Shown: positions 1 through 9,151, counted from the stretch's first letter. The stretch: DNA of 64,000 bases from Roseibium sp. TrichSKD4 (GCF_000148725.1 NZ_GL476317.1:30546-94545); one strand, 5' to 3'. The notes: a model not told the origin generated them from the letters alone. A program made the numbers and translations.

Positions 1-1
1 C

Positions 2-469
2 GACCATCAGATCATTTTCCCAACAGTCCGGGAGGAACTTGCCTTCGGATTGAGGCAACAGGGTCAATCAAAAAATGAAGCCGTCGATATTGTGGATCGC
101 ACCCTTCTTCGGTTTGACAAAAGCCATTGGCGGGATGCGTCGATATCAACTCTATCTCACGGCCAAAAACATCTGGTTTGTATCATGGCGATCACGGCCA
201 TGGCGCCAAAGCTGCTTATCCTTGATGAACCTTTCGCCGGCCTCGACATCCCGACAATTGCCCAGCTCAAGCGCCACCTGACGCGGTTTCAGGGGCGTAT
301 CCTCCACATTTCCCATAACCCGCTGGATCTGGAAGATGCCTCTCAGCTTTTGTGGCTCGAGGAAGGGCGGATATGTGAGGTCGGTTCTCGATGTGAGGTG
401 CTTCCTGCATATCTCAGCAGAATGCAGGATTTGGGAGGACGAGATGATCTCGCTGTCCTCGCCAGTTAG
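2..469 (+). CDS. bioM: BioM: energy-coupling ATPase of the biotin ECF transporter (5' truncated)
   Basis: ATP-hydrolysing subunit of the BioMNY biotin importer, acting on the cytoplasmic face. The reading frame is open from base 2, so the Walker A part lies outside the window. The visible part starts in the Q-loop (FPTVREELAFG) and continues through the ABC signature (STLSHGQKHL, with SHGQ in place of SGGQ), Walker B (LLILDEPFAGLD) and the switch histidine (ILHISHNP). It ends inside the start of the next gene, overlapping it by 26 bp, as is usual for bioM-bioN. An ATG at position 50 is internal to the ATPase fold and is not the start. Family assignment is firm; the biotin role rests on the adjacent bioY. 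Confidence 0.9.
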   Translation, partial: DHQIIFPTVREELAFGLRQQGQSKNEAVDIVDRTLLRFDKSHWRDASISTLSHGQKHLVCIMAITAMAPKLLILDEPFAGLDIPTIAQLKRHLTRFQGRILHISHNPLDLEDASQLLWLEEGRICEVGSRCEVLPAYLSRMQDLGGRDDLAVLAS

Positions 470-1055
470 AACTCAGGCGCACGATTGGCCTGCAACTTCG
501 AAAATTACGGGCCTTGGCGCCGCGACCTGCGGGTTGTTTTTCCTTGAAAATTTGACGGGTCAAGTCGCCGCATTCGTCATCGTGATTTTGATTTACCTTC
601 TGCCTGGCTGGCAATTTTTCAGATCAGGACTTCAGGCTCTTTGGAGGCTATGGCCATTCGGACTGATGCTTGCCATTTTTCACTTTGTGACGGGTACCCT
701 CGAGGAAGGCGCAATCGTCTCCCTCAGGCTGATATCGGCCATTGGCCTCGCCAATTTGGTGACGATGACAACGCCCTTGTCCGAATTTGCTGACAGCACG
801 GAATTTGTCAGGCCGATTGTACGTCGTCTTGGTGTTCCACCAAAGACTTTGGAAATCGTATTTGTACTCGTTGTGCGAATGATCCCGGTCCTCATTGAGA
901 GAGCGCAGGCCCTTCACGTGAGTTGGTGTGCCCGTTCTCGAAAGCGCCCTTCGTGGCGGATCATTCTGCCTCTCTTTCTCATCGCGCTTGATGACGCAGA
1001 TCATGTTGCGGACGCTCTGTTGGCGCGGGGCGGCCTTGCAGCCGAAGGAGACTGA
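444..1055 (+). CDS. bioN: BioN: EcfT-type transmembrane coupling protein
   Basis: Membrane scaffold that couples the BioM ATPase to the BioY substrate-binding subunit. About 203 residues. Several hydrophobic segments are visible, and the C-terminal coupling region carries ARS (within CARSRKRP, about residue 155) and ARG (LLARGG, near the end), matching the two Ala-Arg-X signatures of EcfT proteins. I chose the ATG at 444 because GGGAGG lies just upstream and the protein then begins in family register; an in-frame upstream ATG at 336 would lie deep inside bioM. It is followed after 2 nt by bioY. EcfT-family membership is clear; the name comes from the operon. Confidence 0.88.
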   Translation: MISLSSPVRTQAHDWPATSKITGLGAATCGLFFLENLTGQVAAFVIVILIYLLPGWQFFRSGLQALWRLWPFGLMLAIFHFVTGTLEEGAIVSLRLISAIGLANLVTMTTPLSEFADSTEFVRPIVRRLGVPPKTLEIVFVLVVRMIPVLIERAQALHVSWCARSRKRPSWRIILPLFLIALDDADHVADALLARGGLAAEGD

Positions 1056-1057
1056 TC

Positions 1058-1606
1058 ATGGAAAGAAGTGTGGCGCAGGTCGCCCTGTTTACAGCTTTGA
1101 TTGCCGTTTTGGGGATCATTCCGAAAATCACCTTGGGCTTTGGCGTGCCAATAACGGCGCAAAGTCTTGGTGTGATGCTGTGTGGAACTGTTATTGGAGC
1201 GAGAAGGGGCACTTCAGCCGTGCTCTTGTTTCTTGTCCTCGTAGCAATCGGACTGCCGCTCTTGTCAGGTGGCCGGGGGGGATTAGGTCTCTTTGTTTCC
1301 CCTTCAGCTGGTTTCCTGATTGGGTGGCCGGTTGCGGCGTTTGCAACAGGCTGCATCGTGGAGCGGTGGCGATCCGCCCCGTTGATGTTATCTGCTAGCC
1401 TTGCTTCTATTGTTGGTGGAATTGGCGTGATGTACATTTTCGGCATTGTCGGATTGTCCATCGCATTGGACAAAACACTGGTTCAATCGACGTTTCTGGT
1501 CAGCGCATTTATCCCCGGAGATATTGTGAAGGCATTGATCGCGGGCGGTCTGACAGCCTGGATCGCGCTGGTCCGTCCAGCATCATTGCTATCACGACGT
1601 TCGTGA
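1058..1606 (+). CDS. bioY: BioY: biotin-binding S component
   Basis: Integral membrane substrate-binding subunit that captures biotin. 182 residues, the normal length for BioY, with about six hydrophobic helices. The Gly-rich stretch GGRGGLGLFVSPSAGFLIGWP (around residues 70-90) is the BioY signature region. The start follows bioN by 2 nt with GAAGGAG upstream. With bioM and bioN it forms a complete biotin ECF transporter. No biotin synthesis genes are visible, so this may be a salvage locus, but the upstream side is outside the window. Confidence 0.92.
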   Translation: MERSVAQVALFTALIAVLGIIPKITLGFGVPITAQSLGVMLCGTVIGARRGTSAVLLFLVLVAIGLPLLSGGRGGLGLFVSPSAGFLIGWPVAAFATGCIVERWRSAPLMLSASLASIVGGIGVMYIFGIVGLSIALDKTLVQSTFLVSAFIPGDIVKALIAGGLTAWIALVRPASLLSRRS

Positions 1607-1777
1607 TGCCCAAGCAACCGTCTATAGTATCAAACTAGCAGCAGATTGAGCCGATTCAGCTGCGGATTCAATGGCTCAAGGAATCTATACTCCTTTGACT
1701 GAATTGGCCTGATTTTGCGGGCCATTTGATTCAAATTGCCACATGTCATAGCATTGATTGGTGTGCATTGTGGGGCG
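1607..1777. other. Intergenic DNA, probable left flank of IS630-type element
   Basis: No gene seen. Short direct and inverted matches occur here, but I could not define a convincing terminal inverted repeat pair with the DNA after 2848, so the insertion sequence boundary is left open. Confidence 0.4.
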
Positions 1778-2848
1778 ATGAACGAAAAGCCCTCAAAAAC
1801 GATTTCGCTAACTGACGAACAACGCCTTGCGCTTGACGCCATTTGCCGCCGTCGTAAAGTTGATGCCCTTGTCTAGAAACGCGCACGTGCGTTTTTTCTG
1901 TTGGATGCAGGCTATGATGCCGCTCTTGTCTGCGAGATTTTAGATATAGGGCCTACGGTTCTGACGGAATGGCGTTTTGCCTTTGCGGGTGCGGGGCTGT
2001 CGTTCTTTGGCTTGAAGGACTACAGCCAACGGCAGCGGTATTTGACGGTGGATCAAGAGCAGGCTGTAAAGGCTCATTTCAGCGAACACCCTGCGCGCAA
2101 TGTCGATGAGGTCTGCGCTCATGTTTTGGCTGAATATGGTCAGAGCTACAGCCCTTCGGGTGCGGCCAAACTGATGCGCCGTTTGGGGTTCGAGTATAAA
2201 AAGCCAAGATTGCTGCCCTCACAGGCTGATGAAGCCACGCAGGCTGCGTTTATTGCTAACTATGAGGCTCTAATGAAGAGCCTTGCCGTAGATGAGATGG
2301 TTGTGTTTTCTGATGCTGTCCACCCAGAGCATCAAAGCCGGCCTGCCCATGGCTGGTTCCCCAAGGGTCAAAAGACCGCTCTGAAGGCATCATCGGGGCG
2401 CAAGCGGCTCAACATACAAGGCGCGCTTGATCTTGAGACCTTCCACTTCACCTTTGTTGAGGGTGAGAAGATCAACGCGCAGACGAGCAAACAGATGTTG
2501 GAAAAGTTGGAGCACAACAACCCGACAATGACGGCCATTCATGTGTTTGTGGACAACGCGCGCTATCATCACGCCAAGATACTGCAGCCATGGCTGGACA
2601 GCCCAGAGCGCAAGGTAAAGCTGCACTTTCTGCCAGCATATGCGCCCCATCTGAACCCGATTGAACGCCTTTGGGGTGTCATGCACAAATGGGTGACATA
2701 CAATCGGCACTACGCTACCTTTGGCCAATTCACTGAGGCCATACTGGGCTTTTTTCGCAAGACGCTGCCTGATAATTGGAAAGAGTTCCGCGACACGATC
2801 AGCGACAATTTCCGTGTCGTCTCGCTCAAGGAATACAAGGTTATTTAG
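1778..2848 (+). pseudogene. IS630-family DDE transposase with in-frame amber stop
   Basis: Transposase of an IS630-type insertion sequence. The frame opens with ATG at 1778 and runs to 2848 (about 356 codons) except for one TAG at 1874-1876; both sides are in the same frame. After the stop come a helix-turn-helix region, then a DDE domain: an Asp in VVFSDAVHPEHQ, an Asp in VFVDNARYHH, and a Glu in LNPIERLWGVMHKW. The sequence after the TAG reads KRARAFFLLDAGYDAAL, in register with the family. A CAG-to-TAG change would explain it. An internal start near 1901 would give 315 residues lacking part of the N-terminal DNA-binding domain, so activity is doubtful. Confidence 0.85.
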
Positions 2849-3141
2849 GAGGAGATCGTCGGAATAGCCAATGACTACAATAGAACTTTGCTGCGTTACG
2901 CTTGAAGCATCATTTGTAAAATACTATCAAACGATAGTTTGTTAAATTTCATAGACTTATCGTGATAGTCAAGGGGCTTTCCTTCGTTTCCAATCGTGAC
3001 GTACCTGACGGTTCAAGAGGCAGCTAGCCGCATCCACGCCGCCTGATCCCTGCACTGGCCTCTGACACCGTCGGACGGAATTTTAAAATTCTGCGTACCA
3101 CATTTGACACCGCCCACGGGAACAATCATCCTGCTGAAATC
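2849..3141. other. Intergenic region with a small inverted repeat
   Basis: No gene recognised. A perfect 6-4-6 inverted repeat, ACTATC-aaac-GATAGT, lies at 2923-2938, and a related CTTATCGTGATAG follows near 2960. These could be operator half-sites for the dehydratase gene at 3142, or part of the insertion sequence end. Confidence 0.4.
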
Positions 3142-4092
3142 ATGTATCCCAATCCAGACACCATTGCCGCTGCTGCCCCATTGATCGCCCCTTACCTCCG
3201 TAAGACACCAATGCTGGAAGTCGAGGCCAAAGCACTTGGCCTTCCATGCGCCGTGAGCTTCAAGCTGGAGCACACCCAGAGAACAGGCACATTCAAAGTG
3301 CGCGGTGCGTTTTTCAACATGCTGACCCGAGATGTTCCAGAAACCGGCGTCGTTGCGGCCTCTGGCGGAAACCATGGTGCAGCGGTTGCCTATGCGGCAA
3401 CCACCCTGGGCCATCATAGCCGAGTTTTTGTACCTGCCCTCATAGCGAAAGAAGAAAAGCTGAAGCGGATGCGCCACTTTGGGGCCGAAGTGGTGATGAC
3501 CGAAGGCTCTGTAGGCGCCTGTATGGAAGAATATGCCGCCTATGCCGATGCCACCGGCGCGCTTTCTGTGCACCCCTATGACACAATCCCAACGCTCACC
3601 GGTCAGGGCACAATCGCCTATGAGATTGAAAAGCAGATGACCCTCATGGATCAGGGAGGCGTCGATACGATTATTGTTTCTACCGGTGGTGGTGGCTTGA
3701 TCGGCGGCGTCGCCGCCTGGGCCCAGGATCGGATCAAAGTGGTTTCTGTTGAGACGGAGGGGACTAACACATTGGAACGGTCCCTTCGAGAAGGGCCTGA
3801 TATTGACGTCGGTGCAAGCGGCGTAGCAGCAAGTTCACTCGGAGGGCCACGTCTTGGTGTAGACAGCTATGCTGTGATCAAAGACTACGTGAATGACGCC
3901 GTGATCGTTCCCGACAGTGCTGTTTTTGAGGCTGCGTCCCGTCTATGGGAGGCCACGCGCCTGATTGGAGAGCCCGGCAGTGCCGTCGCCTTGGCGGCAC
4001 TCACCTCTGGAGCTTATATACCCGAAAAGCAAGAGAGAATTTGCGTCGTTCTTTGTGGTGGCAATGAAGTGCCTGATTGGTTTCTGGAATGA
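3142..4092 (+). CDS. Serine/threonine dehydratase-family PLP enzyme
   Basis: Fold type II PLP enzyme, 316 residues, the usual length for single-domain biodegradative threonine/serine dehydratases and related racemases. The PLP lysine sits in GTFKVRGAF (about residue 53), the Asn loop is SGGNHG (about 75-80), and the phosphate-binding loop is STGGGGLIGG (about 177-186). There is no C-terminal ACT regulatory domain. It probably deaminates L-threonine or L-serine (or hydroxy-amino acids) to a 2-oxo acid, but the substrate cannot be set from sequence. It stands alone between two degraded regions. Confidence 0.82.
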   Translation: MYPNPDTIAAAAPLIAPYLRKTPMLEVEAKALGLPCAVSFKLEHTQRTGTFKVRGAFFNMLTRDVPETGVVAASGGNHGAAVAYAATTLGHHSRVFVPALIAKEEKLKRMRHFGAEVVMTEGSVGACMEEYAAYADATGALSVHPYDTIPTLTGQGTIAYEIEKQMTLMDQGGVDTIIVSTGGGGLIGGVAAWAQDRIKVVSVETEGTNTLERSLREGPDIDVGASGVAASSLGGPRLGVDSYAVIKDYVNDAVIVPDSAVFEAASRLWEATRLIGEPGSAVALAALTSGAYIPEKQERICVVLCGGNEVPDWFLE

Positions 4093-4217
4093 CCTAAACC
4101 GATATTTCCCAATTCAATTCTCCAGAAAAAAATAGAAAGATCACGCATTGCGACCACTGGCTGATGTTCGCCCTCAAATACGGCCAATTCGGTCGTAGGA
4201 GTATAGAATTCATATAG

Positions 4218-4778
4218 ATCACATCTAACACGCAAATTAGTTATGTCGGAATAGATGATGTTTCTGCAGCAAAGCTGGCAACAGAATATCTCATTTCGCT
4301 GGAGCATCGAAAAATCGCCTATATCTCCGGAGGCACTGCCGATATACGCAGTGACCTCCGTCACGCGGGATACCAAATGGGTCTCAAGGAATTCAAAAAC
4401 GAACTTCGGGACTGGAGGCTGGACGGCGACGGAACAGCAGAAAGTGGCCGCGCGGTTGTCGAGCGGCTGTTCATCAAGGGCGAAGTGCCAACGGCCTTTT
4501 TCTGCTTTAACGACAACATCTCTGTTGGCGTGATATCTACTTTGCAATTGCGCGGCTATCGCATACCCGATGATTTTTCAGTCATTGGCTTTGACGACAT
4601 CCCGTTCGCGAGCAATTTTTCTCCCGGGCTTACCACGATCCGCCAACCCCGCCAGCGGATCGGCGAATTGGGGATGAACTTGCTGTTGGATACTCTTTCC
4701 AACCGCACGATGCCGTCGGAGATCCACAAACTGCGCGACGATCTGATTGTTAGAAACAGCTGCGCAAGCACCCCGTAG
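4218..4778 (+). pseudogene. LacI-family transcriptional regulator, C-terminal remnant
   Basis: Only the second half of a LacI/PurR-type regulator remains. The frame opens after a TAG at 4215 and reads directly into the periplasmic-binding-like effector domain: YVGIDDVSAAKLATEYL, then RKIAYISGG, then FCFNDNISVGVISTLQLRGY, IPDDFSVIGFDDIPFAS and LTTIRQP. The helix-turn-helix head and roughly the first 120 residues are missing, and I found no fragment of them in the 120 bp upstream. An ATG at 4377 could start a stub that cannot bind DNA. Likely a decayed regulator of a lost sugar operon. Confidence 0.8.
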
Positions 4779-4821
4779 TAATCTGATTAACGTCGAAATG
4801 GTCCCATTTTGCATGTTCCAC

Positions 4822-4840
4822 AAACGAACACGGTTCGTTT
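4822..4840. terminator. Perfect 8-3-8 inverted repeat, terminator- or operator-like
   Basis: AAACGAAC-acg-GTTCGTTT, 44 bp after the LacI remnant stop. The T-rich right arm would fit a weak intrinsic terminator; a LacI-type operator from the former locus is the alternative. Confidence 0.4.
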
Positions 4841-5014
4841 CCCTTCAGGCCGATCAGATATTCGACGAAAAGCAAGGGCGACGTTTCATGTGCTGAAGAT
4901 AACGATCATTCGCTTTGGGGTTGCGCAGTGACCTGACGAACCGGGCGGCGGTAAATTTGCTCTCTGGAAGCTACTAACTCATTGGCACTATTGTCGATTG
5001 CCTGCCCTAGGCAC

Positions 5015-5055
5015 CCTGATCTCCCAGTGCCCAGTTTCATTCCGAGAGGCGCGCC
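5015..5055. repeat. 41-bp dispersed repeat, copy 1
   Basis: This 41-bp segment (beginning cctgatctcc and ending gaggcgcgcc) recurs in the same orientation at 15840-15880 with 38 of 41 bases identical. The flanking sequence does not match. Both copies sit in gene-poor stretches near insertion sequences, which suggests remnants of one mobile element or a shared recombination substrate. Confidence 0.75.
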
Positions 5056-5147
5056 GTCTGGCCATTGCATTCTGAAAACTAACGATAGATCTTGAAGGAT
5101 GGCTTTAAACCATCCATTCTGAAAACCTCTTTGGAGGTCCGAGGTAG

Positions 5148-5597
5148 ATTAACACCCAAAGCATCGCCTCTTGGGAAAGATTCTACGCTGAGAGTTCAGA
5201 CACTGGTGCTGGAAACTTCAGCACCGATCACACTCTTGCAATTCATACTGCAATCGATCTTGAAGTGCTACGCGCCCTAGGAACTGGATTGGCTCAGCTC
5301 ATGCCCATGGGTTCTCACAAAGAAGTGCATCGGCGCGTTGCCGACAAAGGGTTACGAGAAGAGGCCGAGGACATGCTCGCTAAGGTGAAACAGCAGGTGC
5401 CGTCACGGTTGGAAAAGAATAAGCAAGCGCACCCATGCCTCGTCGGCAGCTTCATGACAAAGCAACCAGCCCAACGGCGAGGAGGTCAACTAGTTTCTGG
5501 CCTTAGATACGAGCGAAAGGAGTTTTGTGTCGGTTCGGTACATGGTGTGAGCTTCCGTGGGTTTAAGCAGGCTGAGGCCTTGCGGGGCGGTCCTTGA
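5148..5597 (+). pseudogene. Unidentified protein remnant
   Basis: The frame is open from just after a TAG at 5145 to 5597 and its middle part (about 5160-5430) reads like real protein: ERFYAESSDTGAGNFSTDH, then LAIHTAIDLEVLRALG, then a charged amphipathic stretch KEVHRRVADKGLREEAEDML. No good start or ribosome binding site lies before the conserved-looking part, and the tail runs antisense into the convergent EamA gene. I do not recognise the family. It looks like the C-terminal end of a decayed enzyme gene, matching the decay of the LacI gene before it. Confidence 0.35.
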
Positions 5598-6486
5598 GTG
5601 CGACGACGACAGTTGCCAGCACGATGCAGGCGGCGGCTGCGTAAAAGGCAGGTGCTGGAAGGATGTCAAAGAAAATGGCATCTGCAATGACTGCGAATAT
5701 CAGGGAGAGATACTCAAATGCGGCCAGTTTTGAGACTTCGCTGCATTGATAGCTGAGGGTCATCATGATGTGAGCAAAGCCGCCGGCGATACCTGCTCCC
5801 ACCAAAAGACCGAGCTGTTCGAAACTTGGGCTAACCCAACCAAATGGCAGGGTGGCCAGTCCCGCAATTGTGCAGGTGAGGGCAAAGTAAAATGCAATGG
5901 CTCCGGCATTTTCGGTGAGCGCAAGACTTCTGATCTGCAGCTTCGCGCCTGCCGTGAGAATGGCCATGGCGAGCGCCAGTCCAACTCCAATCAGATAGGT
6001 GTCATCCAATGAGGCTGTGTTGGCATTTGGAAGGATCAGGCAGAGTACGCCGAGGAACCCGAAAAGGACACCAAACCATCTCGCACCACTGACCACTTCC
6101 TTCAGGAAAACAGCAGCAAGGACAACAGCCAAAATCGGTGCGAGATACCCAATCACTGAAGCATGGGATAAGGGCAGGTATTTCAGGGAGGAGAAAGATG
6201 CAAACATTGCCGCACAGCCTAAAAGGCACCGGAACACATGGCGCCACGGGCGCCTTGTCTTGAGTCCACTCGGGAATTCGTGTGTCCACATCAAAAACAG
6301 AACGAGCGGTATCAGTGCAAAAGCGCTGCGAAAAAACACCAACTGTCCAACCGGTACAGTGTCAGACAGCCATTTGATAAAGAGCACCATGATCGTGAAG
6401 AAAATGGTGGCACCAATGCGCAGGCTGATGCCCCGGAAGTCTGCTGTTATAGTCATTTCAATCCGAACTGTTTGTTCAGCGCCCAT
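5563..6486 (-). CDS. EamA/DMT-family inner-membrane transporter (exporter)
   Basis: Drug/metabolite-superfamily transporter of about 297-307 residues with ten predicted membrane helices in two EamA repeats; typical pieces are FFRSAFALIPLVLF, SHASVIGYLAPILAVVLA and GVLFGFLGVLCLI. Such proteins usually export metabolites. Two starts are possible: ATG at 6486, overlapping the stop of the upstream permease by 11 bp, or ATG at 6456 with GGA upstream. Either way it is the last gene of the minus-strand ABC cluster, so its cargo may be linked to the ligand imported by that ABC system. CntI of Pseudomonas, which exports the metallophore pseudopaline, belongs to this family; that parallel is inference. 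Confidence 0.82.
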   Translation of the reverse strand: MGAEQTVRIEMTITADFRGISLRIGATIFFTIMVLFIKWLSDTVPVGQLVFFRSAFALIPLVLFLMWTHEFPSGLKTRRPWRHVFRCLLGCAAMFASFSSLKYLPLSHASVIGYLAPILAVVLAAVFLKEVVSGARWFGVLFGFLGVLCLILPNANTASLDDTYLIGVGLALAMAILTAGAKLQIRSLALTENAGAIAFYFALTCTIAGLATLPFGWVSPSFEQLGLLVGAGIAGGFAHIMMTLSYQCSEVSKLAAFEYLSLIFAVIADAIFFDILPAPAFYAAAACIVLATVVVALKDRPARPQPA

Positions 6487-7336
6487 CTAGCCTGTCGCGG
6501 AGCCGATCGCCTGTTAAATTGATTGCCAGCACCGCAAAAAGGATTGCAAGGCCGGGAAAGATCATGAGATGCGGGGCAGTTTGCATATAGGTCTTACCGT
6601 CAAGCAACATAGCCCCCCATTCCGCATTGGGAGGCTGAACGCCGAAACCCAAGAAACTCAATCCGGAGATTGATAAAATGCTGCGGGACCAACCATTTGT
6701 CCAAAGAACAAGGAGGTTGGGCAGAACATTGGGGAGTATGTGGCGGCTTAATATGAGCGCGGGCGGAAGGCCATTGAGGCGCGCCTGCAACACATAGTCC
6801 TTATTGGAAATCGAGACACTCAGGCTGCGCACCAGCCGTGCGTATTTCATCCAGCTGACAGCAATCAATGCGAAAACCATGTTGGACGTACTCGGTCCCA
6901 AAAGCCCTGCTATTGTTACAGCTGCGATCAGCTCGGGAAACGCGAAGAAGCTGTCTGAGACGCGCATCAATACAACGTCCGCTGCGCGGCCGAAATGCCC
7001 CGCTGTTAGACCGATAATGGTGCCAATTACCGCGCCCACGGATGTAATCACCAAGGCGAGGCCGATTGACCAGAGACCACCATAAAGAACGCGCGTTGCA
7101 ACATCTCGACCCAGTTGGTCTGTTCCAAACCAGTGCTCGCTGCTCGGCGGAGACAGACGCAGCAGAAAATTGGTTGCATTGGGATCATACGGTGTCAACA
7201 TCAAAGCTGAACACCATATTGCAGCCACGGCCAGCGGCATGAGAAGCGTACTTCGTTTGAAACGCCGGTTTATTGTGGTTCGACTGGGTTTCGATTGAGG
7301 TTGGAGGTGATCGTGCCCGGTTTCAATGGATGTCAT
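6476..7336 (-). CDS. ABC transporter permease, DppC/NikC type
   Basis: Second inner-membrane permease of a peptide/nickel/opine-class importer, 286 residues. The N-terminal cytoplasmic segment is followed by a hydrophobic helix (LLMPLAVAAIWCSALML), then the family motif HWFGTDQLGRDVATRVLYGG (about residues 70-90) and the EAA-type coupling loop (ARLNGLPPALILSRHILPN). I chose the ATG at 7336 because it overlaps the upstream permease stop as ATGA; a start at 7366 is 10 residues longer. Translational coupling along the cluster points to one operon. Confidence 0.9.
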   Translation of the reverse strand: MTSIETGHDHLQPQSKPSRTTINRRFKRSTLLMPLAVAAIWCSALMLTPYDPNATNFLLRLSPPSSEHWFGTDQLGRDVATRVLYGGLWSIGLALVITSVGAVIGTIIGLTAGHFGRAADVVLMRVSDSFFAFPELIAAVTIAGLLGPSTSNMVFALIAVSWMKYARLVRSLSVSISNKDYVLQARLNGLPPALILSRHILPNVLPNLLVLWTNGWSRSILSISGLSFLGFGVQPPNAEWGAMLLDGKTYMQTAPHLMIFPGLAILFAVLAINLTGDRLRDRLDGR

Positions 7337-8343
7337 GACGTTTGCTCCGTGTTGACGGAGGTGCACGTAATCGACGAACTCCAGCCTTTCCGCGGATCAA
7401 GCAAGTCCTGCAATAATTCCACCAAGCTGTTAATAGCAACATAGGTCAGTGCAAAGAAGACAACCAAAAACAAGATGACAGGGTAATCGCGCGACAGCAC
7501 CGAACCCGCCAAAAGTGACCCGACACCGCCTCGTGCAAAAATGATCTCGACGATTACTGCACCTTCCAGCAGGCTGGCGACATCAAGTGCGATCATGTTG
7601 AGGGCAGGAATTGCAGAGTGACGCAAGATGTGTCGCCAAAAAATCTCTGTTTCACTGACACCGCGCAACCGAAGTGTTTCGACAAAGGGGGCTGATTTCG
7701 CTTCAAGGAAAAAGGCACGCAACAAGCGTGTTTGCGATGCGGTCACCCAAAGGCCGAGCGTCAGCGTTGGCAAGATCAAGTGGCTTAACGAGCCAGTTCC
7801 ATATGCCGGCAGCCAATTAAGGTGGGCAGCAAAGAACATGATCAGAAGCAAACCAAGCCAGTAACTCGGCATGGCGGCACCAATAGATGCCAATGCGACG
7901 GCAAAACGATCAATGAACGATCCCGGACGCCAAACAGAAACCGTCGCCAGAAGAAATGCCAAAACAAGTCCGAAGAGTAACGCCGACACCGTTAGAATAG
8001 CGGTTTCGCCGATATTTCCAACGAAAATTTCCCAGACAGTTGCCCCGGAAGAAAAGGACCGTCCAAAGTCGCCCTGCAAAAAATTTTTGAGCCAGTGAAA
8101 ATACTGGACCAGAAAGGGGTCGTTCAAGTGAAACTCCACGCGGATGGCGTTCAGAATATCCGTTGGGAAAGTCTGGGATTCCGGATAGCGGGCTTTTGCA
8201 ATTGCCTGTGCTTTGTCGCCCGGGGAGAGGTGGATCATGGCAAAGCTGATCAAGCTCACACCAAACAAGACGCTTAGGAGTGCCAGCAGCCTTGATCCAA
8301 CTGCATAAAGCATAGGTGCGTTTCGTTGTTGACGTAGCTTCAT
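7333..8343 (-). CDS. ABC transporter permease, DppB/NikB type
   Basis: First permease of the same importer, 336 residues. It has the classic DppB opening, a membrane helix followed by FAMIHLSPGDKAQAIA, then helices and a coupling loop (RLRGVSETEIFWRHILRHS). The C-terminal LLQDLLDPRKGW is also family-typical. Its start overlaps the stop of the ATPase gene upstream by ATGA, and its stop overlaps the next permease in the same way. Substrate class (peptide, nickel or metal-opine) is not decidable from the permease. Confidence 0.9.
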   Translation of the reverse strand: MKLRQQRNAPMLYAVGSRLLALLSVLFGVSLISFAMIHLSPGDKAQAIAKARYPESQTFPTDILNAIRVEFHLNDPFLVQYFHWLKNFLQGDFGRSFSSGATVWEIFVGNIGETAILTVSALLFGLVLAFLLATVSVWRPGSFIDRFAVALASIGAAMPSYWLGLLLIMFFAAHLNWLPAYGTGSLSHLILPTLTLGLWVTASQTRLLRAFFLEAKSAPFVETLRLRGVSETEIFWRHILRHSAIPALNMIALDVASLLEGAVIVEIIFARGGVGSLLAGSVLSRDYPVILFLVVFFALTYVAINSLVELLQDLLDPRKGWSSSITCTSVNTEQTS

Positions 8344-9143
8344 ACGTCTGCCCCCCTTTCATATGAAGAAGGAATTGCCGGTCCGGACAAGCTTCCGAGC
8401 GCGCGTGCAGCTAAAACAAGGTCCCGGCAATAAGGGCTGGCCGGGTCGTGAAAGAAATCTGCCGCTGTCTGATTGGCCTCCACCTTGCCGTTCTTAAGAA
8501 CCATCACTTGATCTGCATAGGCGGATGCAAACCCAAGGTCATGAGTGACAATGAGATACATAATTTCGTACTTGAGCTGGATGCGCTTCATCGTAGCAGC
8601 GATCTGCTTCTGAACCACGGCGTCCAGCGCACTCAAGGGTTCATCAAAGAGGATTAATGACGGATTGGCGATCAGGGCACGTGCTAAACAGGCTCTTTGG
8701 GCTTGTCCCATAGAAACTTCAGATGGCAACCTTGTGGCCACATCAGGGTTCAATTCAACGTCAAGCAAGGCTTGACGAACCGCCGCGTCGACATCCATTT
8801 TCGGCATACTGCGCCTGTAGAGGCTCTCCGATATGGATTGACCCAAGGGGATCTTCGGATTGAGGGCAGCTATGGGATCTTGCATGACCCATCGGCTGCC
8901 AGGCATGCCGATGGGCCCACGCCACTGACCCTTTTGGCGAATTTCCGCTTGACGATCACCTTGAAAGGAAATCCCTTCAAAGTAAGCAGGCATAAGGCCT
9001 TGAATAGACTTCAATAAGCTTGTTTTGCCGGAGCCGCTTTCTCCAACGATGCAGAGCGTTTCACCAGGCTCGACAGTGAATGAAACATCATCAAGGAGCG
9101 TTTGGCCGTTGATTGAAAGGCCAAGTCTTTGAATGTTCAGCAT
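8340..9143 (-). CDS. ABC transporter ATPase, DppF/NikE type
   Basis: ATP-binding subunit, about 267 residues from the ATG at 9143. Walker A is GESGSGKTSL, the Q-loop is WVMQDPIAALNP, the signature region reads EVSMGQAQRACLARAL (SMGQ instead of SGGQ), Walker B is SLILFDEPLSALD, and the switch histidine is IVTHDLGFAS. The 9143 start follows the previous gene's stop by 8 nt; a start at 9200 would add 19 unrelated residues. The C-terminal CRDLVLAARAL resembles the end of nickel/peptide ATPases but lacks the long Cys-rich oligopeptide tail. Confidence 0.88.
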   Translation of the reverse strand: MLNIQRLGLSINGQTLLDDVSFTVEPGETLCIVGESGSGKTSLLKSIQGLMPAYFEGISFQGDRQAEIRQKGQWRGPIGMPGSRWVMQDPIAALNPKIPLGQSISESLYRRSMPKMDVDAAVRQALLDVELNPDVATRLPSEVSMGQAQRACLARALIANPSLILFDEPLSALDAVVQKQIAATMKRIQLKYEIMYLIVTHDLGFASAYADQVMVLKNGKVEANQTAADFFHDPASPYCRDLVLAARALGSLSGPAIPSSYERGADV

Positions 9144-9151
9144 AGTGGCGT

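Noticed and set aside
1607-2880. Terminal inverted repeats of the IS630-type element
   Set aside because: Short ATTGGC-like matches were found but nothing long or well placed enough to mark ends.
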